Part shown: piece after piece, positions 53,732 to 61,631 of the stretch
Layout: every line of letters begins with the position of its first letter
How positions within the stretch are numbered: position 1 is the stretch's first letter
Assembly: GCF_008728635.1 (NCBI RefSeq)
Contig: NZ_CP044285.1
Coordinates: 1,054,001 to 1,118,000, forward strand
From: Hymenobacter baengnokdamensis
Lineage (GTDB): Bacteria; Bacteroidota; Bacteroidia; Cytophagales; Hymenobacteraceae
DNA length: 64,000 bases
Reading direction: 5' to 3'
Notes under the pieces: model-generated
Database searches by the model: none
Seen by the model: the letters and a program-made list of their open reading frames with translations, nothing else
Told to the model about the DNA's origin: nothing
Translations under genes and position numbers: made by a program

Positions 53732-54049
53732 CTAGCAGTGATGGTGGCGCAGCAGGTAAGCATCTACCGCCGACTGCCGCACCCGTGCACCTTTGGCAAA
53801 GCCAGTCTCCCCACGCTCGATGCGGGGCTGAACTGCCGGCCGCTCGGCCTTGCCGGCGCTAGCGGCCCGGTAAGGATGGCCCAGCACCAGAAGGCGCATG
53901 TGGCCCTGAGTGAGCTTCGTGTAGGCCGCTGCCTCGGGGATGGTAAGCCAGGCGTCGGGCTTGGGCAGCGCCGCGTAGTAGGCAGCTGCTGCTTTATCGG
54001 CGGCGGCAACAAAGAGGGCACGTAGCTCCTCGTCAAGGGGAATGTTCAT
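53732..54049 (-). CDS. HTH excisionase-like protein
   Basis: 105 aa. DAWLTIPEAAAYTKLTQGHM (residues ~32-51) is a MerR/excisionase-type HTH, ended by a RVRQSAVDAYLLRH wing. It starts 17 bp before the stop of the upstream gene. Likely DNA-binding accessory; role unknown. Confidence 0.65.
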   Translation of the reverse strand: MNIPLDEELRALFVAAADKAAAAYYAALPKPDAWLTIPEAAAYTKLTQGHMRLLVLGHPYRAASAGKAERPAVQPRIERGETGFAKGARVRQSAVDAYLLRHHHC

Positions 54050-54443
54050 CTGCGTTCAGTTGGGTGGATGGTACCAACGGCTGAGCCGCTTCAGTCGGCG
54101 GATTACCATCCTGCAGCACCTGCGCCCGCTTCCCCTGTCGGTAGGTGGCCAACTGGTCCTCGTCGAGCTGTTGGTCATCAGCCTCACTCACCACCTGGGC
54201 GTGCGCCTCGACAATTTCTTTCTCCAGCGTGGTGATACGGTTCAGGACTGCATCCGCCAGCATGCCGTTGATGTGGCCCACGTCGTCGCCAGCGATGGGC
54301 ACCGTGACGCTGCGCTTAAGCGAATGGAATGTCACTTGAGCCGGGCCTTCGAGAATCACGTAGGCGAGGGTATCGTAGTCGGCGCGCGCGGCGGCCAGTA
54401 AGGCTTCGAGGCGGCGCAGATGGTCGGTAGCTAGGCTATTCAC
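54033..54443 (-). CDS. Hypothetical phage protein
   Basis: 136 aa, mostly helical, with SLKRSVTVPIAGDDVGHING in the middle and a coiled-coil stretch LNRITTLEKEIVEAHAQVVS. It lies between the HTH gene and the hairpin pair. No family recognised. Confidence 0.5.
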   Translation of the reverse strand: MNSLATDHLRRLEALLAAARADYDTLAYVILEGPAQVTFHSLKRSVTVPIAGDDVGHINGMLADAVLNRITTLEKEIVEAHAQVVSEADDQQLDEDQLATYRQGKRAQVLQDGNPPTEAAQPLVPSTQLNADEHSP

Positions 54444-54472
54444 GGAATGACGGGGTAAAGTAGGGAACGGAG

Positions 54473-54568
54473 AGGGTGCGGAGGCGTTTGTCTCCGCACC
54501 CTAGCGGGCTTAAGTCGCTATTTGGAAGTCACCAGCGCAGGGTACGGAGACGAATACCTCCGCACCCT
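54473..54568. repeat. Two copies of an 11-bp-stem hairpin
   Basis: AGGGTGCGGAG...CTCCGCACCCT (54473-54502, perfect) and AGGGTACGGAG...CTCCGCACCCT (54539-54568, one mismatch), each with an 8-base loop, centres 66 bp apart. No T run follows, so they are not obvious terminators. They lie in the phage operon between the 109-aa and the 136-aa genes. Confidence 0.8.
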
Positions 54569-54598
54569 GCCAGCTTCGCTTGCGGTGCGGTTGCATCT

Positions 54599-54928
54599 TC
54601 AAGCTGCGACGACCGAGTTCCAACTATCAACGGCGCTTTGCAGGGCGGCTCGGTGCTCGTCGAGCGTAGTCGGCTTTGGGCTTCCGTTGGCACTGGCCCA
54701 CATATCACCGGGGAAATGAACCTGGCACTCGGGGCAGCGCCCGGCGTAAGGGCCAATCCAGCCCGCCACAGCATTGGACATATTACCGTAGCAGGGGTCG
54801 GGTGTCACAATGAGTTCAGGCCAGCAGTGGCAATCTGCACAGCGGCGCATCTTACGGGTGTACTGGGCGCGGAGTAACGCTAGTACGACTGTTGGAGATT
54901 GAGTTTGGAGCAGCGTCATGGCATGCAT
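54599..54928 (-). CDS. Zinc-ribbon-like small phage protein
   Basis: 109 aa. Cysteine pairs RRCADCHCWP and AGRCPECQVHFPGDMW suggest two metal-binding knuckles (residues ~31-75). It overlaps the DnaB stop by 1 base. Probably involved in replication or regulation; function not recognised. Confidence 0.55.
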   Translation of the reverse strand: MHAMTLLQTQSPTVVLALLRAQYTRKMRRCADCHCWPELIVTPDPCYGNMSNAVAGWIGPYAGRCPECQVHFPGDMWASANGSPKPTTLDEHRAALQSAVDSWNSVVAA

Positions 54929-56484
54929 TAGAAAGGCAAGTCTTGTTTGGCGATGGGGTGCCTGGGAGACTGCTCGAAGTCGCTGATGGTGCTGGTGCCA
55001 ATGCGTCTCGGCTGATAGGCATCATCTGCCGCCGTTAACTTGGGGAACTCATCAGGACCTTGGCCAAAATCATAGATGAGACCGTGCTTGAGTTGGCAGC
55101 CGGCAAACACCTCGCCCACGTCGCCATTGCGATGCTTGGCGATGTCAAGCACCACCGTATCCTTTGTCGGGCTACCATCGTCGTACTCGTTAATTTTGTA
55201 ATATTCACCGCGCCAGAGGAACACAATGGCATCGGCATCCTGCTCAATAGCACCTGACTCGCGTAGGTCGCTTAGCTGTGGGCGTTTGGTCCCTCCGCGG
55301 GTTTCTACTGAGCGCGAAAGCTGCGAAAGGGCGATAACGGGTACGTGAAGCTCTTTGGCTAACTCCTTAAGACCTCGGCTAATACTGCTGATTTCCTGCT
55401 CCCGGTTGCCCCTAGCTTTTTGCTCGCCCTGCATCAGTTGGATGTAGTCGACCAGTACTAGGCCTAGTGGTTCTTCCGAATGCAGGCGGTGGCACTTGGC
55501 CCGTAGCTGGGCAATACTGATGCCTGCCGTATCGTCGATGAGCAGGCGCCCCCCCAGGCGCAGCAGGCGCTCAGCCTGTTGCTCGAGTTGCCGAACCTCC
55601 TCCACGCCGCCTGCCACCTTGCCTTGGCGTAGGTCGGAGTTGGTATAGCGCGGCACCTCAGTAGCCACTAGGCGCTGCACGAGTTGGCGGCGCGGCATTT
55701 CAAGCGAGAAGATGGCCGTGCGCTTATGGTGGTCGAGGCTAGCGGCGCGAGCGAAATGCAGCATGACGGCCGTTTTGCCCATTGCTGGCCGGCCGGCCAG
55801 CACAATCAAGTCGCCGCCCTGCCAGCCGCCGGTAAACTCATTGAGTTTGGTGAGGCCAGTGGGCACTCCCGTCAGGCCTTTCTTCTCCACGTCTAGCCGC
55901 AGTTGGGCGAACATTGCCCCAAATTCGTCAGCCACTGAAAGCGGTGGGCGCTGCTCTACAGCACGGTAGAAAGCTTGGATTTCGCGTTCGGCTTCTGCGA
56001 CAATTTCCAGTGGGTCACGTTGGGCATCGTAGCCTAGCTGTGCTACACGAGTGCCGAGGTTAATTACCGTGCGCTGGCCAAATGCTTCCTGCAGGAGCCG
56101 GCAGTGGCCCTCGATGTGACCACCACCATTGATGTGCATAGTCAGTCCCGCCACGTACCCCACGCCGCCAGCGCGCTCCAGCGTGCCAGCCGTACGCAGG
56201 CGGTCTACTACCGTGAGCTGGTCAATGGGGCTCTGCTCTTCCGAGAGTAGGGCAATAGCGGTGAAAATCGCCTGATGCTTTTCACTGTAAAAAATCTTGG
56301 GATTCTGAATCAGGCTCAGCAGAATGCGGGCGGCATCCGCTTCGAGCATTGCGGCGCCGAGTACAGCGGCCTCGATGGCAAGCTTTTGGGGTGGCAGGTG
56401 TGCTGGGGTGCCCGGTGTGACGACACCAGTTGCGGCCGCACGCTGGGCACTGGCTTTGATTCGGGGATGAATAGAAGGTTGCAT
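54928..56484 (-). CDS. dnaB: Replicative DNA helicase DnaB
   Basis: 518 aa. N-terminal helicase-primase binding domain (residues ~30-140), then the RecA-like core with Walker A LAGRPAMGKTAVML (near 237) and Walker B VLVDYIQLM (near 345), and SLEMPRRQLVQRLVATEV in between. A tail rich in Gln/Asp/Arg ends the protein. It unwinds DNA at the fork; phage DnaB proteins work with an initiator that loads them, here the gene just upstream at 56496-57539. Confidence 0.93.
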   Translation of the reverse strand: MQPSIHPRIKASAQRAAATGVVTPGTPAHLPPQKLAIEAAVLGAAMLEADAARILLSLIQNPKIFYSEKHQAIFTAIALLSEEQSPIDQLTVVDRLRTAGTLERAGGVGYVAGLTMHINGGGHIEGHCRLLQEAFGQRTVINLGTRVAQLGYDAQRDPLEIVAEAEREIQAFYRAVEQRPPLSVADEFGAMFAQLRLDVEKKGLTGVPTGLTKLNEFTGGWQGGDLIVLAGRPAMGKTAVMLHFARAASLDHHKRTAIFSLEMPRRQLVQRLVATEVPRYTNSDLRQGKVAGGVEEVRQLEQQAERLLRLGGRLLIDDTAGISIAQLRAKCHRLHSEEPLGLVLVDYIQLMQGEQKARGNREQEISSISRGLKELAKELHVPVIALSQLSRSVETRGGTKRPQLSDLRESGAIEQDADAIVFLWRGEYYKINEYDDGSPTKDTVVLDIAKHRNGDVGEVFAGCQLKHGLIYDFGQGPDEFPKLTAADDAYQPRRIGTSTISDFEQSPRHPIAKQDLPF

Positions 56485-56495
56485 AAGAGAAATCT

Positions 56496-57539
56496 TTAGC
56501 GTGGACGGTAGGTAGCGGCTTGGCTAGGTGAGCCGCCAGCACGGGTAGGAATTGGGGCGGGCTGGCCAAACTTGAGTTTACCTGGGCCGCCGGTATCTGG
56601 CTTGTGGTCGATGAGGCGCTTCCAGCCAGCGCTGATGGATTCATTAATGATTTCGATAGCGCGGGACTCACTACCAGCCGCCTTGCGGCCTAACTCAGCC
56701 AGGTCAGTCTGCTCGTGACTATGGCCGCGGTGAGGCTTGCCGAGTTCAGCCAGGTACTTGCCCCACTGTGCCCAGGCCGCCCGGAAGACGAGTGAATCGA
56801 AAAGCGGCGCGAATTGCTCAGGCCAGGCCCCATCGTAGTCGCGGTAGGTAGTGAGGCGCGGCTGGGCGGCGGGCTCTTGGGGGGGCGCCGCAACGGGGGG
56901 CGCTAACTTCAAAAGTTCGGCTTTCAGCGAAGCGTTCTCGGTTTCGAGGTCGGCTATTTTTTTTTGAGCACACACCCACTGCTCGGGGGTAGGGGGAGTA
57001 CTGGTTATTTGCTGGTAATGCTGGTCTCCATATACGCGCGACCCATTTTGTCTAGGTTGAGCGCCCATTTTGTCTAGGTTGGTAGACCCATTTTGTCTAG
57101 GTTGGGCTGGCTCAACCTGGACACTTTGGCTAGGTTCAGGGCTGTTTTTGTCTAGGTTGGCGCCCGAATTGTCTAGGTTCGCGGGCTCGATTTGTCTAGG
57201 TTCGTGACCACTTTTGTCTAAGTTGAGCGCTGCTACGGCCGCCCGCTGGGTGGCTTCGTCAGTGCCGACATAGCAGGCTCGAAGTGCTGAGCTGGCTCTT
57301 AGCTTACGGGCCTTGCCCTGTCCCTTACTCAGCAACAGGCCGCGGGCCTCCAGCGACGTGATAGTGCGCGACATGGTGCGCTCGGTTCCGCCAAGGGCCT
57401 GCACTAGGTACTCATTTTTAGCTGTGCACCAGCCTACCAACTCGCTGCTCTCAGCAAGTTGGCATACCTCAATAAGTACCACTTTTTCGGTACGCTTGAG
57501 GCTAGGCAGCGCATTGATGAATTGGCGAATGGGAAGCAT
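56496..57539 (-). CDS. Replication initiator with internal origin iterons
   Basis: 347 aa. The N-terminal ~100 residues are a winged helix (NALPSLKRTEKVVLIEVCQL, then TERTMSRTITSLEARGLLL). Residues ~105-165 are a low-complexity Asn/Leu/Asp/Lys/Gln region whose DNA consists of eight 13-bp iterons. The C-terminus has IIDESISAGWK-like IINESISAGWKRLIDHKP. This is the plan of lambda O-type initiators, with the origin inside the gene. DnaB follows after 11 bp. Confidence 0.8.
   Translation of the reverse strand: MLPIRQFINALPSLKRTEKVVLIEVCQLAESSELVGWCTAKNEYLVQALGGTERTMSRTITSLEARGLLLSKGQGKARKLRASSALRACYVGTDEATQRAAVAALNLDKSGHEPRQIEPANLDNSGANLDKNSPEPSQSVQVEPAQPRQNGSTNLDKMGAQPRQNGSRVYGDQHYQQITSTPPTPEQWVCAQKKIADLETENASLKAELLKLAPPVAAPPQEPAAQPRLTTYRDYDGAWPEQFAPLFDSLVFRAAWAQWGKYLAELGKPHRGHSHEQTDLAELGRKAAGSESRAIEIINESISAGWKRLIDHKPDTGGPGKLKFGQPAPIPTRAGGSPSQAATYRPR
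57046..57224. repeat. Eight iterons: probable replication origin
   Basis: TTTTGTCTAGGTT-type copies begin at 57046, 57068, 57091, 57124 (degenerate), 57146, 57167, 57190 and 57212. Spacing is 21-23 bp except once 33 bp, that is about two helical turns. All are in the same orientation. Confidence 0.85.
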
Positions 57540-57639
57540 GCGTTAGGCAGCGGAAAAGGAGTTGGGCGGCTGCCTGAGCCTGAGATTAGTAAATCGAGAA
57601 GGGCCGGCTAGTTGCCTTAAGGTATTGGGCTGACTCGCT

Positions 57640-58353
57640 TCAAGTTGGCGGCAGTTCGGCGGGTGTAATACCTGCCCGCAGCATCGCTTCGAACGCCGCT
57701 GGCAGCGCCTGTGGAACCCCAGCTGCGACGAGTTGCTCTAGTGTGCGGCCATAAGCTACCTGTTGGTCCAAAAAAGCTGCTGTAGCCGCTTTGGCCGGTT
57801 CCAGCCGGCGCAGCACCTGCCGACCTGACCAAGAGCCTACTCGCAGACCCTGCGCCACGGCATCACGGACGTATTGAGCTGGCGTGCGCGCAGTAAGGCA
57901 CTTCATCACTGCCCGGTGGTGACGCATAATGTCGCCGGGGTCGTTATTTAGGCGTAGCAGCCGGGCGGCCGTAGCCTTTACTCGCTGCACCTGCACCTCC
58001 GCCTTTATGAAGTCGGGGAGGAGCGTAGCTGCTGGCTGTGGCGCGCGTAGCTGGGCTTCCATGCGGTCGAACTGCGCGATGTATCCTTGCTTGAATTCTG
58101 CTGCTTGACGGCCAGTGAAGCCCATCGCCAAGAATGTGAAGCCCACCCGCGTCATTAGAACAGCTCGTTGGTGCTTGCCTCGCCCATCCAAGTAAGTTGA
58201 CGGCCCAAAATTCAGCCGCGAAAATTCAGCATCGCATTCCAACCGGTCAATAGCTTGGAGTACGTTTTTATGCTTTTTGCTGAAAGCCTTGGCCACGCGC
58301 AACGAGTCCGTGATGGGCGTGCCCTTCGGAGAGAAATAGACCAAAATACTCAT
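57640..58353 (-). CDS. Rha-family phage regulatory protein
   Basis: 237 aa. VYFSPKGTPITDSLRVAKAF, then KHKNVLQAIDRLECDAEFS (residues ~5-45) and MTRVGFTFLAMGFTGRQAAE, followed by FKQGYIAQFDRMEAQL form the pRha domain. Known Rha proteins control lytic growth in lambdoid phages. The C-terminal half is helical and unassigned. A 24-bp palindrome lies upstream (58440-58463). Confidence 0.85.
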   Translation of the reverse strand: MSILVYFSPKGTPITDSLRVAKAFSKKHKNVLQAIDRLECDAEFSRLNFGPSTYLDGRGKHQRAVLMTRVGFTFLAMGFTGRQAAEFKQGYIAQFDRMEAQLRAPQPAATLLPDFIKAEVQVQRVKATAARLLRLNNDPGDIMRHHRAVMKCLTARTPAQYVRDAVAQGLRVGSWSGRQVLRRLEPAKAATAAFLDQQVAYGRTLEQLVAAGVPQALPAAFEAMLRAGITPAELPPT

Positions 58354-58439
58354 GTAGTTCTTCGACGAGTAGGTGATAAAATCCCGGCTGGTGCGACAGT
58401 AGGAGCCCAGGCTTTCTGGGCGGGCGAAGGCGAAAACAG

Positions 58440-58463
58440 CACGCAGGTCGATCGACCTGCGTG
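58440..58463. promoter_or_regulatory. 24-bp perfect palindrome, probable operator
   Basis: CACGCAGGTCGA/TCGACCTGCGTG, no loop, between the 87-aa gene (stop at 58476) and the Rha gene (start 58353). It is the right shape for a dimeric repressor site. Confidence 0.6.
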
Positions 58464-58475
58464 GCTTGTTGGAAG

Positions 58476-58739
58476 CTAGTAGCTAGCCACGGCGGCCAGC
58501 GTTTTAGAGAGAGTGGCTAGGAGCTGCTTAGGGCTGTCCGAATCCTGTATCACTTCATACAGCTGACGCATAGATCGAAGCATAGCATACTCACCTGGTT
58601 CCTCGGCTTCCGCCAGAATCTGTACTAGTAGCCGGCAAACCATATCCTTCTCTTCCTCAAGCTGCAGCCCTGGGTCACGCGTTGCCTTATGCATTTGCGC
58701 TTGCAGTTTTTCACCATCTACTAAAGCCTGGTCGACCAA
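58476..58739 (-). CDS. Hypothetical phage early protein
   Basis: 87 aa, helical: LQAQMHKATRDPGLQLEEEK, then LLVQILAEAEEPGEYAMLRS. It lies 23 bp after the 142-aa gene. Function unknown. Confidence 0.5.
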   Translation of the reverse strand: MVDQALVDGEKLQAQMHKATRDPGLQLEEEKDMVCRLLVQILAEAEEPGEYAMLRSMRQLYEVIQDSDSPKQLLATLSKTLAAVASY

Positions 58740-58762
58740 GCCCTTTGTATTTACCCAGACCT

Positions 58763-59191
58763 CTACCGCTTGCTTGACGCGGACATAGTCTTCATGCAGG
58801 CGAAGCCAGGGTGTTTGCGCACTCGTGAGGTGTGCCAGCAGGAGTCTACCTCCTGCCGCCCATACCAGGTATCAGAAAAGAACTCGGGGGTTTCCCGAAT
58901 GGTCTTCGTAATCAGCTGCCGTAGCTCGGCTTTTTCAGTAATCTCGGCGCGCGCTATTTCTTCCAATAGGTGCTCCTGAAGCTGGTTGGCAGCATTCATG
59001 GTAACCAGAGAATCGAGGGCTTTGCGGAATTTGGATTTATCCTGCCAATCGAGGCGGGAATTATCTATCATGAATCGGATAGAGTCGCGTTGTACGGGTA
59101 GTACAGGCTGAGTAGTAGCTAAAGCCTGGGCCGCCTGGAAGGGATTAGCGGGGCGGATGTTAGGCGCAGTAATTATTTGAAAAGCGTGCAT
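58763..59191 (-). CDS. Hypothetical phage early protein
   Basis: 142 aa. QRDSIRFMIDNSRLDWQDKS, then KFRKALDSLVTMNAANQLQE (residues ~35-75) are helical. The C-terminal end is basic. First gene of the long leftward phage operon after the 250-bp promoter region. Function unknown. Confidence 0.5.
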   Translation of the reverse strand: MHAFQIITAPNIRPANPFQAAQALATTQPVLPVQRDSIRFMIDNSRLDWQDKSKFRKALDSLVTMNAANQLQEHLLEEIARAEITEKAELRQLITKTIRETPEFFSDTWYGRQEVDSCWHTSRVRKHPGFACMKTMSASSKR

Positions 59192-59231
59192 TTTCTTTGT
59201 AGTAGATTGTGGGGTTTTTGAAAATCCTATC

Positions 59232-59270
59232 GAGGCGAGCGGCCGGCCAGGGCTGCTCGCCTCATTTTTT
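59232..59270 (+). terminator. Possible terminator
   Basis: GAGGCGAGC / GCTCGCCTC with an inner loop, followed by ATTTTTT. It lies in the gap upstream of the leftward operon, after the HTH genes. No rightward gene is upstream of it, so its role is unclear. Confidence 0.4.
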
Positions 59271-59439
59271 GAATGTGACTAGGCTATGCTAGGGTGATAG
59301 AGCGGCTGGCTCGGAATGAATGCAGGTTAGTAGAATCATGGTGCTGGAATTAAGTGAGGTGAAAAATGGGCAAAGCAGTGGCAAGGCCAGGGTGCTGGCG
59401 TAGGGTATCAAAAGCCCTGTGTGGCTCTAATTGGGTCAG

Positions 59440-59859
59440 TTATTGATTTGCTTGCAGAGGAGGTAGACCAGCCTCGAAGCGGCGAACGTCGCGCTCACTA
59501 CTGCGATAGGCCTTCTTCGCAGCGCAGAAGTAGCCTAGGCGGCCGCTGGTAATGAGTTCGCGGATTGAGCGCTCTGAAAGCTGAAGCCGCTCGGTAAGTA
59601 ATCCGCTGAAAGGCAAGTCGGGATTGCCTTCACCATCAACGCGATACACTACACTCTGCATAATAGCGTCTGCTCGCGCCTGTGCCTCTACCGCCTGTTG
59701 GTTTTTAAGTAGTTCGACAACTACAGCGGCGTCCTGAATCTCCAATAAGCCATTAGCCATAGTAAAGCGTATTGGCGGTAGTGCTAATGCAGCCCCAGCC
59801 ACCGTAGTAGCAGGCGGCGCAGCATTACCTACTCGGCGGCGGGCGGTAGGGGACTGCAT
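59440..59859 (-). CDS. HTH DNA-binding protein, excisionase-like paralogue
   Basis: 139 aa. It matches the protein at 1990-2394 in plan: N-terminal TARRRVGNAAPPATTVAGAA, then FTMANGLLEIQDAAVVVELL and C-terminal LTERLQLSERSIRELITSGR, with a wing YFCAAKKAYRSSERDVRRFE. It follows the small HTH gene by 4 bp. Probably the element's excision or early regulator. Confidence 0.75.
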   Translation of the reverse strand: MQSPTARRRVGNAAPPATTVAGAALALPPIRFTMANGLLEIQDAAVVVELLKNQQAVEAQARADAIMQSVVYRVDGEGNPDLPFSGLLTERLQLSERSIRELITSGRLGYFCAAKKAYRSSERDVRRFEAGLPPLQANQ

Positions 59860-59863
59860 CTGG

Positions 59864-60085
59864 CTAGGCGACTTGGGCTGTAGGAAAGAGTTTAGCCAGT
59901 TGCTGTGCGGCAGCTAATGCACCTGAAGCTTCAGCGCGAGCCAGGGCCAAACGCACTGCTGGATGTCCCGGAAGACCTCGGCGAATAGCCGAGCTGGCAG
60001 CCCCATGTGAAAGATTTAATTCTTTTGCTATAGCTCCAATATCGCCAGGCGCTAGTAGAGCGCTTAGACCAGTTGCATTTTCCAT
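59864..60085 (-). CDS. Small HTH regulator, Cro-like
   Basis: 73 aa from ATG 60085 (MENATGLSALLAPGDIGAIA). The helix-turn-helix is GAIAKELNLSHGAASSAIRR. Longer starts were rejected because the paralogue at 2398-2604 is also short. It is divergent from the S24-type repressor. Confidence 0.7.
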   Translation of the reverse strand: MENATGLSALLAPGDIGAIAKELNLSHGAASSAIRRGLPGHPAVRLALARAEASGALAAAQQLAKLFPTAQVA

Positions 60086-60182
60086 AGTAGCAATTGCTAA
60101 AAAGTGCTTATCATTGCGTATCGATTGCAAAGATAGCAGAAATTGCTTCTGCTCCAAGTAAAAGCAAGGGTCGTGCAAGAAA
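60086..60182. promoter_or_regulatory. Divergent operator/promoter region
   Basis: Four ATTGC motifs begin at 60093, 60113, 60124 and 60142 within AT-rich DNA between the Cro-like gene and the repressor. The left element's counterpart (2605-2699) has ATTGCAAAT repeats. Confidence 0.55.
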
Positions 60183-61370
60183 ATGCTTGAAATAAATGAA
60201 GTAGATACAATCAGCAAGCGTATTGTTAAGCTTGTAGATTACTTCTGCAAAGGCAATAAAACCGCTTTTGGCAGGGCAGCAGATATACAATCAGGCGTTC
60301 TGGCTGGGATAGTAGGCGAGAGGGGTAGTAAGCCGGGATTTGAGCTTCTGCAAAAAATGCTGACAGCATATCCCACTGTATCACCTGATTGGTTATTGTT
60401 CGGCCACGGGCGTATGTTACGTAAAGTGGTCGATAGCGAAAAGGATTATATCGGCCACATCGGTAGGTTTCCAGTCAAATCAGCTCGCGATAATCCTGAA
60501 GTGCCAATTATTGCGGGCAATCAGCATAATAGGCTTAAATGGGACTACCTGCCTCGAAGGGATGATGAATTGCCCAATAAGGAAGAAGAGGCGACCTATG
60601 CGTTGTCTAATACTCCCTACGCCTACGAGTCATTGTCCTTACCTGCTTCCATGCTGAAGCCTGGGTTATCTCGCGCCTTTCCAATTTCTGACGCTAGTAT
60701 GGAACCCAGTTTCGGTGAGGGAGACCTGATTATCGCTACTCAATTACAAAATATTGACTGGACCACATTTCCTAGGGAAAGTGATAGTCATGCCGTAATA
60801 GACACTTTTCCAGTATGTGTAGTTGAAGTCTGGTCTGAGAAATGGCGCTCGATAGAGATTGGCCGATTCTGCATTGATGCGACAGGAAAATCGCTTATAT
60901 GCTTCAAAGACAATAGATTTTTTCACGGTCAATATATCCCTCTTAACTATGTTAAGGAAATATGGGAATTCAACAGCTTTTTGTCTAAGCGGGCACTGAA
61001 TCCTGCTCAAGAGCTGGTTTATAAAACAAGTCAGCTAGAACAACAGCTTCTACAAGCTAAAAAAAGTGCTAGTTTATATATTCGACTAAAGCATAGGATT
61101 CGAGAATTGATTCTGGCGTGGAACACCTCTATGAAGACGTTGAGTCAGGATTTCAACGATTACAAGGATGATGAACAGGTACGTCAGTATTATTCAACGG
61201 AGGTTGGTATAATCGATGACGAGGAGGAATATGGCCTTAAATTGCTTAGTATCATTCATCCCCTAATAATTGAGCTTACACCAACGCTAGAAGCTGATTC
61301 TGCTAGACTTAAAGTACTTAAACGCGAACCTGGCATGCCACCACCATTAAGTGGAGGTGATAATAAATAG
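60183..61370 (+). CDS. Phage repressor with S24-type C-terminal domain
   Basis: 395 aa. Residues 1-75 are the HTH domain (CKGNKTAFGRAADIQSGV to PDWLLFGHGRMLRK), nearly identical in pattern to the protein at 2700-3320. Then SDASMEPSFGEGDLIIATQL (Ser172) is the catalytic-serine motif of LexA/CI-like peptidases, but I do not see the usual following Lys clearly. A ~120-residue helical tail ends it. Probably controls the lysogenic state; if the S24 fold is active, DNA damage could trigger release. Confidence 0.8.
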   Translation: MLEINEVDTISKRIVKLVDYFCKGNKTAFGRAADIQSGVLAGIVGERGSKPGFELLQKMLTAYPTVSPDWLLFGHGRMLRKVVDSEKDYIGHIGRFPVKSARDNPEVPIIAGNQHNRLKWDYLPRRDDELPNKEEEATYALSNTPYAYESLSLPASMLKPGLSRAFPISDASMEPSFGEGDLIIATQLQNIDWTTFPRESDSHAVIDTFPVCVVEVWSEKWRSIEIGRFCIDATGKSLICFKDNRFFHGQYIPLNYVKEIWEFNSFLSKRALNPAQELVYKTSQLEQQLLQAKKSASLYIRLKHRIRELILAWNTSMKTLSQDFNDYKDDEQVRQYYSTEVGIIDDEEEYGLKLLSIIHPLIIELTPTLEADSARLKVLKREPGMPPPLSGGDNK

Positions 61371-61469
61371 CTGCTGGTCATTGAGTTGTTTAGGTGCTAT
61401 GCAGAAAAATCACCTTTCAATACTTATCCGCCAGATAAATAAAAGCGAAGTATACAAGTTTTGCACAGT

Positions 61470-61566
61470 ATGGAACTCATCTTCCGCCAGCGCCTCGACC
61501 GCCCCGATAAAGCCGGCCGGGCTACCGTCTTCGGGGACCTGCATTGGGCCGGTGGGCACCGAGGCT
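61470..61566 (+). pseudogene. Fossil of an integrase start
   Basis: 97 bp nearly identical to the first 95 bp of the integrase at 3327-4598 (MELIFRQRLDRPDKAGRATV, then FGDLHWAGG-H). After that the match ends. It lies between the repressor and the current integrase, exactly where the paralogous element has its integrase. Confidence 0.9.
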
Positions 61567-61631
61567 AGCCCACACCATTATTACCGTGTCAAACGTGCCG
61601 GCTGTAGCTGGTACACCTCTTTTGCTAGCTC

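Noticed and set aside
57046-57224. The initiator-gene repeats as a CRISPR array
   Set aside because: Units of 13 bp with 8-10 bp between them are far too short for repeats and spacers, and they are in a coding frame.
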